The notes below the pieces were generated by a model. The model worked only from the letters and a program-made list of their open reading frames with translations. It made no database searches and was not told the origin of the DNA. A stretch of DNA of 37,787 nt. Source: an uncultured Ruminococcus sp. (lineage in GTDB: Bacteria; Bacillota; Clostridia; Oscillospirales; Ruminococcaceae). Location: positions 1 to 37,787 of the forward strand of contig NZ_CACWPP010000024.1 of NCBI RefSeq assembly GCF_902762735.1, read 5' to 3'. Each line of letters opens with the position of its first letter. Position 1 is the first letter of the stretch. The position numbers and the translations under genes are program-made. This document shows positions 15,944 to 23,415 of the stretch, piece after piece.

Positions 15944-16987
15944 ATGGTAAAAAATGTGGCTATCGTCAGCCTTTCAAGCGGGCTTGCAGGCGAAGGATAT
16001 GAAAAATTCGCACTGGATATAGGTCTTAAAAGGCTGGAGAAGTACGGAATGAACGTTAAGTTCATGCCGAATGCCCTGAAAGGCATCGAATACCTGAATG
16101 CTCACCCCGAAAAACGGGCTGATGATCTGTTGCAGGCATTCAAAGACCCTGATACCGACATGATATTATGTGCCATAGGCGGAGATGATACCTACCGTTT
16201 GCTGCCTTACCTTTTTGACAATGATGAACTGAAAAATGCAGTGAGTGACAAGATCTTTCTTGGTTTTTCAGATACGACCATAAACCATTTCATGCTGCAC
16301 AAGCTGGGGCTGAACACCTTTTACGGTCAGGCTTTTCTCACGGATATTTGTGAGCTGAGCAGCGAGATGCTCCCCTATACGCAGAAGTATTTTGAAGAAC
16401 TCATCACCACAGGCACTATCAGTGAGATAACACCCGCTGAGGTGTGGTACGAGGAAAGAACGGCCTTTGATGAAAGTCAGGTGGGCGTACCGCTGAAAGA
16501 GCATAAATGCAGCGGTTTTGAACTGTTACAGGGCAGCCCTGTTTTCTCGGGCAGGATACTGGGCGGCTGTATCTGTTCGATGTATGATATGTTTGACAGC
16601 GAGCGAAATGAGGATATGCCGCAACTTTGTAAAAAGTACGGTATCTTTCCCGATAAGGACGAATGGAAAGGGCGTATACTTCTGCTGGAGTCAAGCGAGG
16701 AAAAGCCCTCACCCGAAAAATACCGCAAGTCACTGGAATATCTCAAGGCGGAGGGCGTTTTCGATGCTGTATCGGGCGTTCTGGTTGGAAAACCAATGGA
16801 TGATGCCTATTCGGAGGAATACAAAAAGCTGCTGGTAAGCGTTATCGACCGTCCGGAACTGCCGATACTTTATGATCTGAATATAGGTCATGCAAACCCA
16901 AGATGTATAATGCCCTTTGGCATAGATGCTGTTGTTGATGCCGAAAAGCAGTGCATAAGGTTCTCAGATCGGGAGCATGCAAAATGA
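15944..16987 (+). CDS. Peptidase family S66 protein (MccF / LD-carboxypeptidase-like)
   Basis: 347 residues from the ATG at 15944, placed seven bases after AGGAGG (15931-15936); upstream in-frame ATGs at 15923 and 15938 are badly spaced. The S66 triad is visible: Ser109 in FLGFSDTT, Glu249 in RILLLESSEE and His316 in NIGHANPRC. The N-terminal VAIVSLSSG and the CAIGGDDTYRLLPYL block also fit. The family contains murein LD-carboxypeptidases and MccF, which destroys aminoacyl-adenylate toxins. The long middle segment with Trp168 (EVWYEERTAF) looks more MccF-like, but this is a judgement by eye. No signal peptide is seen, so it is cytoplasmic. It is controlled by the T-box and lies 73 bases before leuA. 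Confidence 0.85.
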   Translation: MVKNVAIVSLSSGLAGEGYEKFALDIGLKRLEKYGMNVKFMPNALKGIEYLNAHPEKRADDLLQAFKDPDTDMILCAIGGDDTYRLLPYLFDNDELKNAVSDKIFLGFSDTTINHFMLHKLGLNTFYGQAFLTDICELSSEMLPYTQKYFEELITTGTISEITPAEVWYEERTAFDESQVGVPLKEHKCSGFELLQGSPVFSGRILGGCICSMYDMFDSERNEDMPQLCKKYGIFPDKDEWKGRILLLESSEEKPSPEKYRKSLEYLKAEGVFDAVSGVLVGKPMDDAYSEEYKKLLVSVIDRPELPILYDLNIGHANPRCIMPFGIDAVVDAEKQCIRFSDREHAK

Positions 16988-17006
16988 CATCGGAAAAAAA
17001 TGAATA

Positions 17007-17036
17007 TTGCATGCTCTGATATAAATATAGTACAAT
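17007..17036 (+). promoter_or_regulatory. Possible internal promoter before leuA
   Basis: TTGCAT (17007-17012), 18 bases, TACAAT (17031-17036). If active, leuA would have both its own start and read-through from the T-box transcript. No terminator is visible between the peptidase gene and leuA. Confidence 0.4.
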
Positions 17037-17060
17037 CATTCTACCAAGGAGGAATTTTAG

Positions 17061-18725
17061 ATGAAAAACGCTGAAAAGTACGCAAGAGGATATTACATGC
17101 CTCCCAAGAAATGTATGAAATGGGCTGAGAAGGACTATATCGACCACGCGCCCATATGGTGCTCGGTAGACCTGAGAGACGGCAACCAGGCACTTATAAT
17201 ACCCATGAGCCTCGAAGAAAAGCTGGAGTTTTTCAAAAAGCTGGTAGACATCGGTTTCAAGGAGATCGAGATAGGCTTCCCTGCTGCGTCGGAGACTGAG
17301 TATGAGTTCTGCCGTACACTGATCGAAAAGAACCTTATCCCCGATGATGTCACCATTCAGGTGCTGACACAGTCGAGAGAGCATATTATCAAAAAGACCT
17401 TTGAGGCGATAGACGGCGCTAAGCACGCTGTCGTTCACCTGTACAACTCCACATCTGTTGCACAGAGAGAGCAGGTGTTCCGCAAGTCTAAGGAAGAGAT
17501 AATCAAGATAGCGACCACAGGCGCTGAACTCTGCAAGGAGTACAAGAAGAAAGCCAACGGTCACATCACATTTGAGTATTCGCCCGAGAGCTTCACGGGA
17601 ACTGAGCCTGAGTTCGCGGCTGAGATATGCAACGCTGTCATAGATATATGGGAGCCTGATGCTGACAACAAGGTGATAATCAACCTGCCCGTTACTGTTG
17701 AGATGTCTCTGCCGCACGTTTACGCACAGCAGGTAGAGTACATGTGCGAAACTCTCCACAACAGGGAGAATATTATAATCTCGCTCCACCCGCACAACGA
17801 CCGCGGCACAGGCATCGCTGACACAGAGCTTGGTCTGCTGGCAGGCGGTGACAGGGTTGAAGGCACATGCTTCGGCAACGGCGAGAGAACAGGCAACGTG
17901 GACGTTATCACACTGGCACTTAACATGTACACTCACGGCGTTGAGCCTAACCTCGACTTCACTGATCTCCCCTCGCTGATAGAGCTTTATGAGAGAGTCA
18001 CCAGAATGAAGGTATATGACAGACAGCCTTACTCAGGTGCGCTGGTATATGCGGCATTCTCAGGCTCACATCAGGACGCTATCGCTAAGGGCATGAAGTG
18101 GCGTGATGAAAAGAACGACCAGCACTGGACCTGTCCTTATCTGCCGATCGACCCGCACGATGTGGGCAGAGAGTATGAGGGTGATGTTATCCGCATAAAC
18201 TCGCAGTCGGGCAAGGGCGGCATCGGCTTCATAATGGAACAGCAGTACGGTTACGATATGCCTAAGGCCATGAGAGAAGATTTCGGCTACAAGGTAAAGG
18301 ATATTTCCGACAAGGCTCACAAGGAGCTGAGCAGAAGTGAGGTACACCAGATATTCAAGGATACTTACCTGAACATTAATGCACCTGTTGACATAGTTGA
18401 AGCCCACTACACCCAGAAGGCTGATGAACTCATCGGCGCTAAGGTAAAGGCTGTCATCAACGGCAAAGAAGTCGAGTGCAGTGCAGACGGCAACGGCAGA
18501 CTTGATGCTGTGGCAAACGCTCTGACCACTGAGATAGGCATGGAGATAAACGTTGACACCTACACCGAGCATGCGCTGGAGAGAAAGACCACCTCTGAGG
18601 CTTGCTCTTACGTGGGCATAAACGTGGGCAACAAGATATTCTGGGGTGTCGGCAGACATTCAGATATTATCGTATCGTCAGTAAGGGCGCTGGTATCTGC
18701 CATCAACAATGCTATGAAGAAGTAA
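17061..18725 (+). CDS. leuA: 2-isopropylmalate synthase
   Basis: 554 residues, the long type related to fungal and actinobacterial enzymes. The catalytic barrel begins with WCSVDLRDGNQALI (the R-D-G signature) and includes EIEIGFPAASE, HLYNSTS, the metal site SLHPHNDRG and GNGERTGNVD. A connecting region and the C-terminal LeuA regulatory domain (~430-554: VKAVINGKEVECSADGNGRL...DYTEHAL-type) provide leucine feedback. The enzyme condenses acetyl-CoA with 2-oxoisovalerate, the first committed step of leucine synthesis. The RBS AAGGAGG is strong. It stands directly behind the T-box/S66 unit, which supports a leucine-responsive leader. Confidence 0.94.
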   Translation: MKNAEKYARGYYMPPKKCMKWAEKDYIDHAPIWCSVDLRDGNQALIIPMSLEEKLEFFKKLVDIGFKEIEIGFPAASETEYEFCRTLIEKNLIPDDVTIQVLTQSREHIIKKTFEAIDGAKHAVVHLYNSTSVAQREQVFRKSKEEIIKIATTGAELCKEYKKKANGHITFEYSPESFTGTEPEFAAEICNAVIDIWEPDADNKVIINLPVTVEMSLPHVYAQQVEYMCETLHNRENIIISLHPHNDRGTGIADTELGLLAGGDRVEGTCFGNGERTGNVDVITLALNMYTHGVEPNLDFTDLPSLIELYERVTRMKVYDRQPYSGALVYAAFSGSHQDAIAKGMKWRDEKNDQHWTCPYLPIDPHDVGREYEGDVIRINSQSGKGGIGFIMEQQYGYDMPKAMREDFGYKVKDISDKAHKELSRSEVHQIFKDTYLNINAPVDIVEAHYTQKADELIGAKVKAVINGKEVECSADGNGRLDAVANALTTEIGMEINVDTYTEHALERKTTSEACSYVGINVGNKIFWGVGRHSDIIVSSVRALVSAINNAMKK

Positions 18726-18735
18726 TACAAATGAC

Positions 18736-18772
18736 AACAGCCCGCAGTGCGAAACTGCGGGCTGTTTTTTGC
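18736..18772 (+). terminator. leuA terminator
   Basis: Perfect 13-bp stem AACAGCCCGCAGT / ACTGCGGGCTGTT (18736-18748, 18754-18766), GCGAA loop, then a T-run. Confidence 0.92.
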
Positions 18773-18821
18773 GTTTTTTTCACAGTAAAGATAAAACTGT
18801 GACATGTAGTCAGATGATAAA

Positions 18822-18855
18822 TAAAAACGGCGCTTCTTACATCGAAACGCCGTTT
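18822..18855 (-). terminator. Terminator of the zinc-ribbon membrane protein gene
   Basis: Stem AAACGGCG / CGCCGTTT (18825-18832, 18848-18855); read on the minus strand it is followed by TTATTTAT. Confidence 0.75.
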
Positions 18856-18877
18856 GTTTTTAGCTATTATCCAAAGA

Positions 18878-19420
18878 TCAGTTGAGCTTTGCACCGCAGC
18901 TTGTGCAGAATGCGTTGCCTGCGGGAACTTTGCTGCCGCACTGAGTGCAGAACCTCTCGCCTGCTGCGGGTGCTGCCGCAGGAGTAGGTACAGGTGCAGG
19001 GATCTGCTGAGGCTGTGCCATATTCTGCTGAGGCTGTGCGAACTGCTGAGGCTGTGCATAGTTCTGGGCAGGTGCAGGAGCGGGCTTCATGGACTGTGCT
19101 ATCTGAGGATTGTCGCTGATAGCCTTCATTACCTCAAGCACCTTGAAACCGATGTATACGATAGCGATTATCCAGAAAAGGATCTGGAGAAATGTTACAA
19201 AGCCTGTGCCGCCCGAAGAAGTCTTTACAGATGATGCTTTGCCGCCAAGTTCTTCCATGATAGCCTGATTGAGCATTTCGCCCAGAGCATTCTCTTTGGT
19301 CGCCTTGTAAGCCTGGAAGCCGTAGTTAGCGCCGATGGTGATGAAAAGTGCGAAAAGCGCTGAAACTGCAGGTCCGATGATCTTATACTTGCTGTTCATA
19401 AAATTGTTGATTCCGTTCAT
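18878..19420 (-). CDS. Membrane protein with C-terminal zinc ribbon
   Basis: 180 residues. Two hydrophobic helices at about 14-33 and 73-95 enclose a short loop. A Pro/Gln/Ala-rich linker follows (repeats of AQPQQ), ending in a zinc-ribbon: FCTQCGSKVPAGNAFCTSCGAKLN. This layout is common in Firmicutes proteins of unknown role; the ribbon would be cytoplasmic. Start chosen at 19420 because GGAGG lies eight bases upstream. It has a near-perfect promoter (19458-19486) and its own terminator, so it is monocistronic. No enzymatic function can be assigned. Confidence 0.75.
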   Translation of the reverse strand: MNGINNFMNSKYKIIGPAVSALFALFITIGANYGFQAYKATKENALGEMLNQAIMEELGGKASSVKTSSGGTGFVTFLQILFWIIAIVYIGFKVLEVMKAISDNPQIAQSMKPAPAPAQNYAQPQQFAQPQQNMAQPQQIPAPVPTPAAAPAAGERFCTQCGSKVPAGNAFCTSCGAKLN

Positions 19421-19457
19421 GTTCTATACCTCCAAAAATTAAATATATAATAACCAT

Positions 19458-19486
19458 ATTATACATATTATTCACGTTTTTGTCAA
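19458..19486 (-). promoter_or_regulatory. Promoter of the zinc-ribbon protein gene
   Basis: On the minus strand TTGACA (19481-19486), 17 bases, TATAAT (19458-19463). Confidence 0.7.
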
Positions 19487-19523
19487 TAGCAAAACCACAA
19501 AATTTATTAAAATATTTATTGTT

Positions 19524-20633
19524 TTAATTGTCAGCTGCGATAAGGGAGATGACCATAAAGTCATTTGCACTGCCCTCTTCGGCTATTTCGACCTTAATGG
19601 TGTGTTTTGCGCCCTTTGCGGCGCTTTCGGTGAGAGTGGTGAGACAGCAGAGATCGCCCCATGTCTCATCGAAATTTGCGTCCAGCTTTACACTGTTGGC
19701 GATGTCGCCGTCAATGGTGGCATAAGCGACGGGTGCGGGCTGTTTGACAGTGCGCCGCCACTGTAACATAAGTATGCTGCCCTCAGCCTCAAATGTAACA
19801 GAAGCGCCCTTAGCCGAACCTGTCCAGCCGTCTTTGAACGGGTCACAGAAGCGGTCTGCCTTGTGGGTGTCAGCAAAAAAGCCGTCAAGTATGGGGGTGC
19901 AGTTGGTGTTGCGGTAAATGACTGCGTCCTCGTATCTGCATGGAGTTATCTTCTCGGCAAGGGCGGGCTTTGCGCCGAAAACACCGCCGTTTTTATAAGC
20001 GCTGTAATTCTCTTCCAGCAGACCTTTTATCAGGTCAGCTATCATCTTATGACCTATATCGGTGGGATGCAGGTTATCATCGGTGTAGACTTTAGGGTCT
20101 ATCTCGCCGCTTTCAACTAACTGCCACGCATAATTTTTCACGCTGACGATGGGCAGGTCATAATGCAGACCTATCTCGTTATGGACACGCTGGGCGTTCC
20201 TGCCGTCATCGTAGAAGAGGTTGTTTATCAGCAGCACTGCTTTTACGCTTTCAGCGGCGAGAAGTCTGCGAACAAGGCTTTCGTAAGTTTCTTTGAAGAA
20301 GTCGGTATCATCATCGTTTACAGAGAACTCTACGAATACCACATCAGGCTTGCGGGAAAGCACATGTTCTTCTGCGCGGGCTGCGCCGTACTGCGAAGTT
20401 GTTGCGCCTATACCTGCGTTGAACATGGTAATGTCAGCCGCAGGAAATTTCTCTTTCCACCACTGAAATGACAGGTCAACATAGCGCTTATCCTCAGTTG
20501 AGGCGTTACAGCCCTGTGTTATCGACCCGCCCAGATATATCACGCTGAGTCTGCCCTCATTTTCGGCTTTTTTGAATGCGTTTCCCAGGAAACTTAAATT
20601 GCCCTTATTGACTATCGAAATGCTCTTATCCAT
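19524..20633 (-). CDS. SGNH/GDSL-family esterase with C-terminal beta domain
   Basis: 369 residues from the ATG at 20633, which has GGAGG at 20641-20645. A longer frame continues upstream through the R2 element but has no start support. Residues ~30-215 form an SGNH hydrolase: block I YLGGSITQGC (nucleophile Ser37), NAGIGATTSQYG, block III FVEFSVNDDD, and block V DNLHPTDIGH with the Asp-His pair. The last ~130 residues look like a beta-sandwich (VTFEAEGSILMLQW, HTIKVEIAEEG). No signal peptide is seen, so it is probably cytoplasmic and may deacetylate imported oligosaccharides. It could be related to CE2- or CE17-like acetyl esterases; the exact family is not resolved. Confidence 0.82.
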   Translation of the reverse strand: MDKSISIVNKGNLSFLGNAFKKAENEGRLSVIYLGGSITQGCNASTEDKRYVDLSFQWWKEKFPAADITMFNAGIGATTSQYGAARAEEHVLSRKPDVVFVEFSVNDDDTDFFKETYESLVRRLLAAESVKAVLLINNLFYDDGRNAQRVHNEIGLHYDLPIVSVKNYAWQLVESGEIDPKVYTDDNLHPTDIGHKMIADLIKGLLEENYSAYKNGGVFGAKPALAEKITPCRYEDAVIYRNTNCTPILDGFFADTHKADRFCDPFKDGWTGSAKGASVTFEAEGSILMLQWRRTVKQPAPVAYATIDGDIANSVKLDANFDETWGDLCCLTTLTESAAKGAKHTIKVEIAEEGSANDFMVISLIAADN

Positions 20634-20659
20634 ATTTATCCTCCATTTTAGTTTACTAT

Positions 20660-20758
20660 CTCCCAATTTTGATGTGTATTGCTGATTATACAAAATGGCT
20701 GTTCTTTCGTATTTTCCCCCCGCCTTCGGCGGGAGAACAATACACAACCAAATTGGGA
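20660..20758 (+). mobile_element. R2 MITE-like element, copy 3 (99 bp)
   Basis: Exactly 99 bp, CTCCCAATTT to AAATTGGGA. The flanking 9-mers GTTTACTAT (20651-20659) and TCTTACTAT (20759-20767) agree at 7 of 9 positions, an older target duplication. The inner GC hairpin has a TTCG loop. It sits only 26 bp upstream of the SGNH gene start, so that gene must be transcribed through it or from within it. Confidence 0.83.
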
Positions 20759-20774
20759 TCTTACTATAACAATA

Positions 20775-20818
20775 GTTAGCGTTTTTTCTCCTGCCTGCGG
20801 CGGGAAAAGAAAACATCT
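20775..20818. repeat. Degenerate R1-like hairpin
   Basis: GTTTTTTCTCCTGCC-TGC-GGCGGGAAAAGAAAAC keeps the TGC-loop GC hairpin of R1 with mismatches. Only faint similarity to R1 continues on the right side. The 20819-20943 remainder is AT-rich and I see no gene in it. Confidence 0.45.
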
Positions 20819-20943
20819 CAATAAATGCTCTATGTTATACCTTTATTCTTAATAGTTTCTTATAGAAACAGCCAAATTTAATTATAAAACTACCTGTTTA
20901 TTTTAGCACATTTTACGCCAAAAGTAAATATGATAAATTGAAC

Positions 20944-22248
20944 TTATATCAACTCACCAAAGCAATTATCTTCGTCTGCCGAAGTTATCTTCACCTGCCT
21001 GAACTGTCTGCGCAGGCTGACATCGGGCGATGAGCGGGGCACTTTTACGGTGACATAGTTGGGCGCGTGACCGTTGTGCCAGTCCTGCTCACTTTCACGC
21101 TCAAACAGCACTTTGAAAGTCTTGCCAACGCAGGAAGCCAGATATTCCGCCTTTGTTTTATTACAGACCTCTGCCATTTTTGCGGCGCGTATATGCTTGG
21201 TGTGACCATCGACCTGACCGTCAAAAGTATCAGCTTTAGTACCCTTGCGCCGTGAATACGGAAAGATATGCGCTTCCGCAAAAGCTATCCTTTCGGCAAA
21301 TGCAAGCGACTCGGCAAACTCAGCTTCGCCCTCGTGCGGAAAGCCCACCATTATATCGGTGGTTATGGCACAGTCGGGGAAGTATTCCCTCAGGTCATGG
21401 CAGAGCTTCTCATATTCAGCAGGGGTATAGCGGCGGTTCATCATTTTCAGCGTAGATGCACTGCCGCTTTGCAGAGAAAGATGAAAATGCGGACACAGCT
21501 TATCCAGCGCCGCCAGCCGCCTTATGTCATCCTCCAGCATCATTTCAGGCTCTATCGAACCCAACCGCACACGGAAATCGCCTTCAATGGCGCAGATGCG
21601 TTCCACAGCATCGGTGAGTGTCAGCGGCTCGGAAAGTCCCCTGCCGTAAAAACAAAGATTGATGCCTGTGAGGATAAGTTCTTTATGACCTGTTGAAACG
21701 GCAGCTCTCGCTTCGCTCAATATATCTTCAATGGGCTTTGAGCGCAGATGCCCGCGTGCAAACGGTATTATGCAGTAGGTGCAGTAGCAGTCACAGCCGT
21801 CCTGTATCTTGATGTAGGCGCGGGTCTTGTCGGAGTCGCCTTTGTTGGTCATACGGTCGAAGGCTTCGCCCCTTGCATGGGGCTTTACTGCGACTATCCG
21901 CTCACCCGACTTCATAAAGCTGTCCACCAGTTCGGGGATACTTCCCTTCCCCTCTGTACCCACGATAATATCGCACTCGTCAAGGGCTTCTGCGCGGCTC
22001 TGAAAAGCCTGCGGAAAACAGCCCGCCAGCACTATCACCGCCTGCGGAGCGGCTTTGCGTATGCGCCTGAGCATCTGCATGCACTTTGAGTCTGCCTGTT
22101 CGGTGACAGTGCAGGTGTTTATGACACATACATCTGCCGCAGAATGATCGCGCACAGTTTCGTGACCGTTTTCAGCAAAACGCTCGCGGATATGCTCAGT
22201 TTCATACTGGTTGACCTTACAGCCGAATGTATAATAATATATTTTCAT
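20944..22248 (-). CDS. mtaB: tRNA t6A37 methylthiotransferase
   Basis: 434 residues from the ATG at 22248 (MKIYYYTFGCKVNQYE), the standard family start. A longer frame upstream reads through the AT-rich leader. The N-terminal UPF0004 domain has its three cluster cysteines (FGCKVN, NTCTVTEQAD, LAGCFPQ). The radical-SAM motif CxxxCxxC is in DGCDCYCTYCIIPF, followed by RGHLRSKP and SIEPEMM. A C-terminal TRAM-like part is at the end. The enzyme adds a methylthio group to t6A37 of ANN-decoding tRNAs. The cofactors are two 4Fe-4S clusters and SAM. The RBS is modest (GAGGTG about 12 bases upstream). Confidence 0.93.
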   Translation of the reverse strand: MKIYYYTFGCKVNQYETEHIRERFAENGHETVRDHSAADVCVINTCTVTEQADSKCMQMLRRIRKAAPQAVIVLAGCFPQAFQSRAEALDECDIIVGTEGKGSIPELVDSFMKSGERIVAVKPHARGEAFDRMTNKGDSDKTRAYIKIQDGCDCYCTYCIIPFARGHLRSKPIEDILSEARAAVSTGHKELILTGINLCFYGRGLSEPLTLTDAVERICAIEGDFRVRLGSIEPEMMLEDDIRRLAALDKLCPHFHLSLQSGSASTLKMMNRRYTPAEYEKLCHDLREYFPDCAITTDIMVGFPHEGEAEFAESLAFAERIAFAEAHIFPYSRRKGTKADTFDGQVDGHTKHIRAAKMAEVCNKTKAEYLASCVGKTFKVLFERESEQDWHNGHAPNYVTVKVPRSSPDVSLRRQFRQVKITSADEDNCFGELI

Positions 22249-22269
22249 AATTTCAGTCAGCACCTCGAA

Positions 22270-22297
22270 ATATGTAGGATATGTACAAAATATGTAC
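22270..22297. repeat. Three ATATGTA repeats in the mtaB leader
   Basis: ATATGTA occurs at 22270, 22279 and 22290, and the last two form GTACAAAATATGTAC, a small inverted repeat. They lie between the mtaB start and its presumed promoter. They could be an operator or a leader structure; no regulator is indicated. Confidence 0.3.
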
Positions 22298-22388
22298 TCT
22301 GCTATTGTGAAATGCACACAAAACGAGTTCAAGTTCACCTTTGCTATTGACTATTGTACCATATTTTATTTTTTTTTGCAAATATGCC

Positions 22389-22416
22389 TTGACATTTCCA
22401 AAAAATTGTTTATAAT
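22389..22416 (+). promoter_or_regulatory. Promoter of the HPr-like gene
   Basis: TTGACA (22389-22394), 16 bases, TATAAT (22411-22416). The transcript would begin at a short stem-loop, TTGCAGC / GCTGCAA (22422-22443). Confidence 0.7.
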
Positions 22417-22490
22417 TATAATTGCAGCTAGAGAATGCTGCAAGAGAGAAAGCAATTGATAAGTGAGAATTTTGTAAGGAGGAAACTTAT

Positions 22491-22721
22491 ATGAAAAAGG
22501 TAAAGATCTCGTTAGATTCCATTCAGGCAGTCAAGGATTTCGTAAGCATCGTTATGATGTATGATTTTGATGTTGACCTGACCAGCGGCAGATATGCTGT
22601 TGATGCAAAGTCCATCATGGGTATTTTCAGCCTTGACCTGTCCAATCCTATCCAGCTGACAGCACACACAGATGATGCTGACAAGTTCTTCGGTGAGATC
22701 AAGAAGTTCATCGTTGAATAA
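22491..22721 (+). CDS. HPr-like protein lacking the phosphorylatable histidine
   Basis: 76 residues, slightly shorter than HPr (85-88). The C-terminal two-thirds fit HPr: YAVDAKSIMGIFSLDLSNPIQLTAHTDDADKFFGEIKKFI. Ser41 sits where HPr and Crh have Ser46, the target of HPr kinase. The active-site block GLHARPA is absent: the region reads LDSIQAVKDFV and contains no His. It therefore cannot pass phosphate in the PTS and may be a Crh-like regulatory protein or a structural relative. It has a consensus promoter, an excellent GGAGG site and a strong terminator, which suggests a well-expressed single gene. Confidence 0.8.
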   Translation: MKKVKISLDSIQAVKDFVSIVMMYDFDVDLTSGRYAVDAKSIMGIFSLDLSNPIQLTAHTDDADKFFGEIKKFIVE

Positions 22722-22754
22722 TCTTAGCTGATCGCGCATACAATAGAATATAAC

Positions 22755-22789
22755 AAGCGGCAGTCTGTGTGAGACTGCCGCTTTTATTT
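22755..22789 (+). terminator. Terminator of the HPr-like gene
   Basis: Perfect 12-bp stem AAGCGGCAGTCT / AGACTGCCGCTT (22755-22766, 22772-22783), then TTATTTA. Confidence 0.9.
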
Positions 22790-22814
22790 AAGCAAAAACT
22801 AAGAAATTATTAAG

Positions 22815-22843
22815 TTGACTGTTCTTCCGTGATATGATATAAT
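22815..22843 (+). promoter_or_regulatory. Promoter of the 22883 / SanA-like operon
   Basis: TTGACT (22815-22820), 17 bases, TATAAT (22838-22843), about 40 bases before the first start codon. Confidence 0.7.
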
Positions 22844-22882
22844 ATTATCAGAAACAAAAGAAATTAAACAGGAGGAACAGAT

Positions 22883-23398
22883 ATGACAAAGAAAAAAAAG
22901 ATCATAGTTTCGATAACTGCGGTGTGCGCGGCAGCTGTGCTTTTTCCTGCGGGACGGGTAGTATGGTTCAGAAATTACCCGATGGACAGGATAACAGGAA
23001 GGGTAGTGCTGAATGTTAACGGTGAAAGCTGTATGCTGAATGATGACAACATCATCTCCCGCAAGAATATCGACTTCACCAAAGAAGCGGCTGTCACGCC
23101 CAACGATGACGGCAGTGCAGATATTGCAATTCACGGCGGTCAGTACGGCGCTTACAAATTCAGCATAACTTCGGGTCAGCTTAATGAAAAGACTGTGGGT
23201 GTCAGATGCTTTCAGCCCAACTGGTGGAACGTCACTGAATTTGAGATTGACATTGACGCTGACACTAAGAAAAATGTGGTGAATTACAGCGGCTGGTACA
23301 CCTATATCGACGAGATGGGTTTCAGGCACAAGGACGACATATCTGCCGTGAAACCGCTGAACGACGAAAACAACGGTGTTTCATTCGGTATGAACTGA
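22883..23398 (+). CDS. Membrane-anchored or secreted protein of unknown function
   Basis: 171 residues. MTKKKK and a hydrophobic helix at about 7-27 form a signal peptide or anchor. The rest is polar and beta-rich (ITGRVVLNVNGESCMLNDDNIISR, WNVTEFEIDIDADTKKNVVNYSGWYTY). No motif I recognise is present. The RBS GGAGG is eight bases upstream. The next gene starts 17 bases after the stop, so they are probably co-transcribed; both would act at the cell envelope. Confidence 0.7.
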   Translation: MTKKKKIIVSITAVCAAAVLFPAGRVVWFRNYPMDRITGRVVLNVNGESCMLNDDNIISRKNIDFTKEAAVTPNDDGSADIAIHGGQYGAYKFSITSGQLNEKTVGVRCFQPNWWNVTEFEIDIDADTKKNVVNYSGWYTYIDEMGFRHKDDISAVKPLNDENNGVSFGMN

Positions 23399-23415
23399 GC
23401 GAGAGGAAAGCTAAA

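Noticed and set aside
16842-17936. A 364-codon minus-strand frame
   Set aside because: Antisense to the S66 peptidase and leuA, both firmly identified.
20634-20816. N-terminal extension of the SGNH esterase through R2
   Set aside because: The extension is translated repeat sequence; GGAGG at 20641-20645 fixes the start at 20633.
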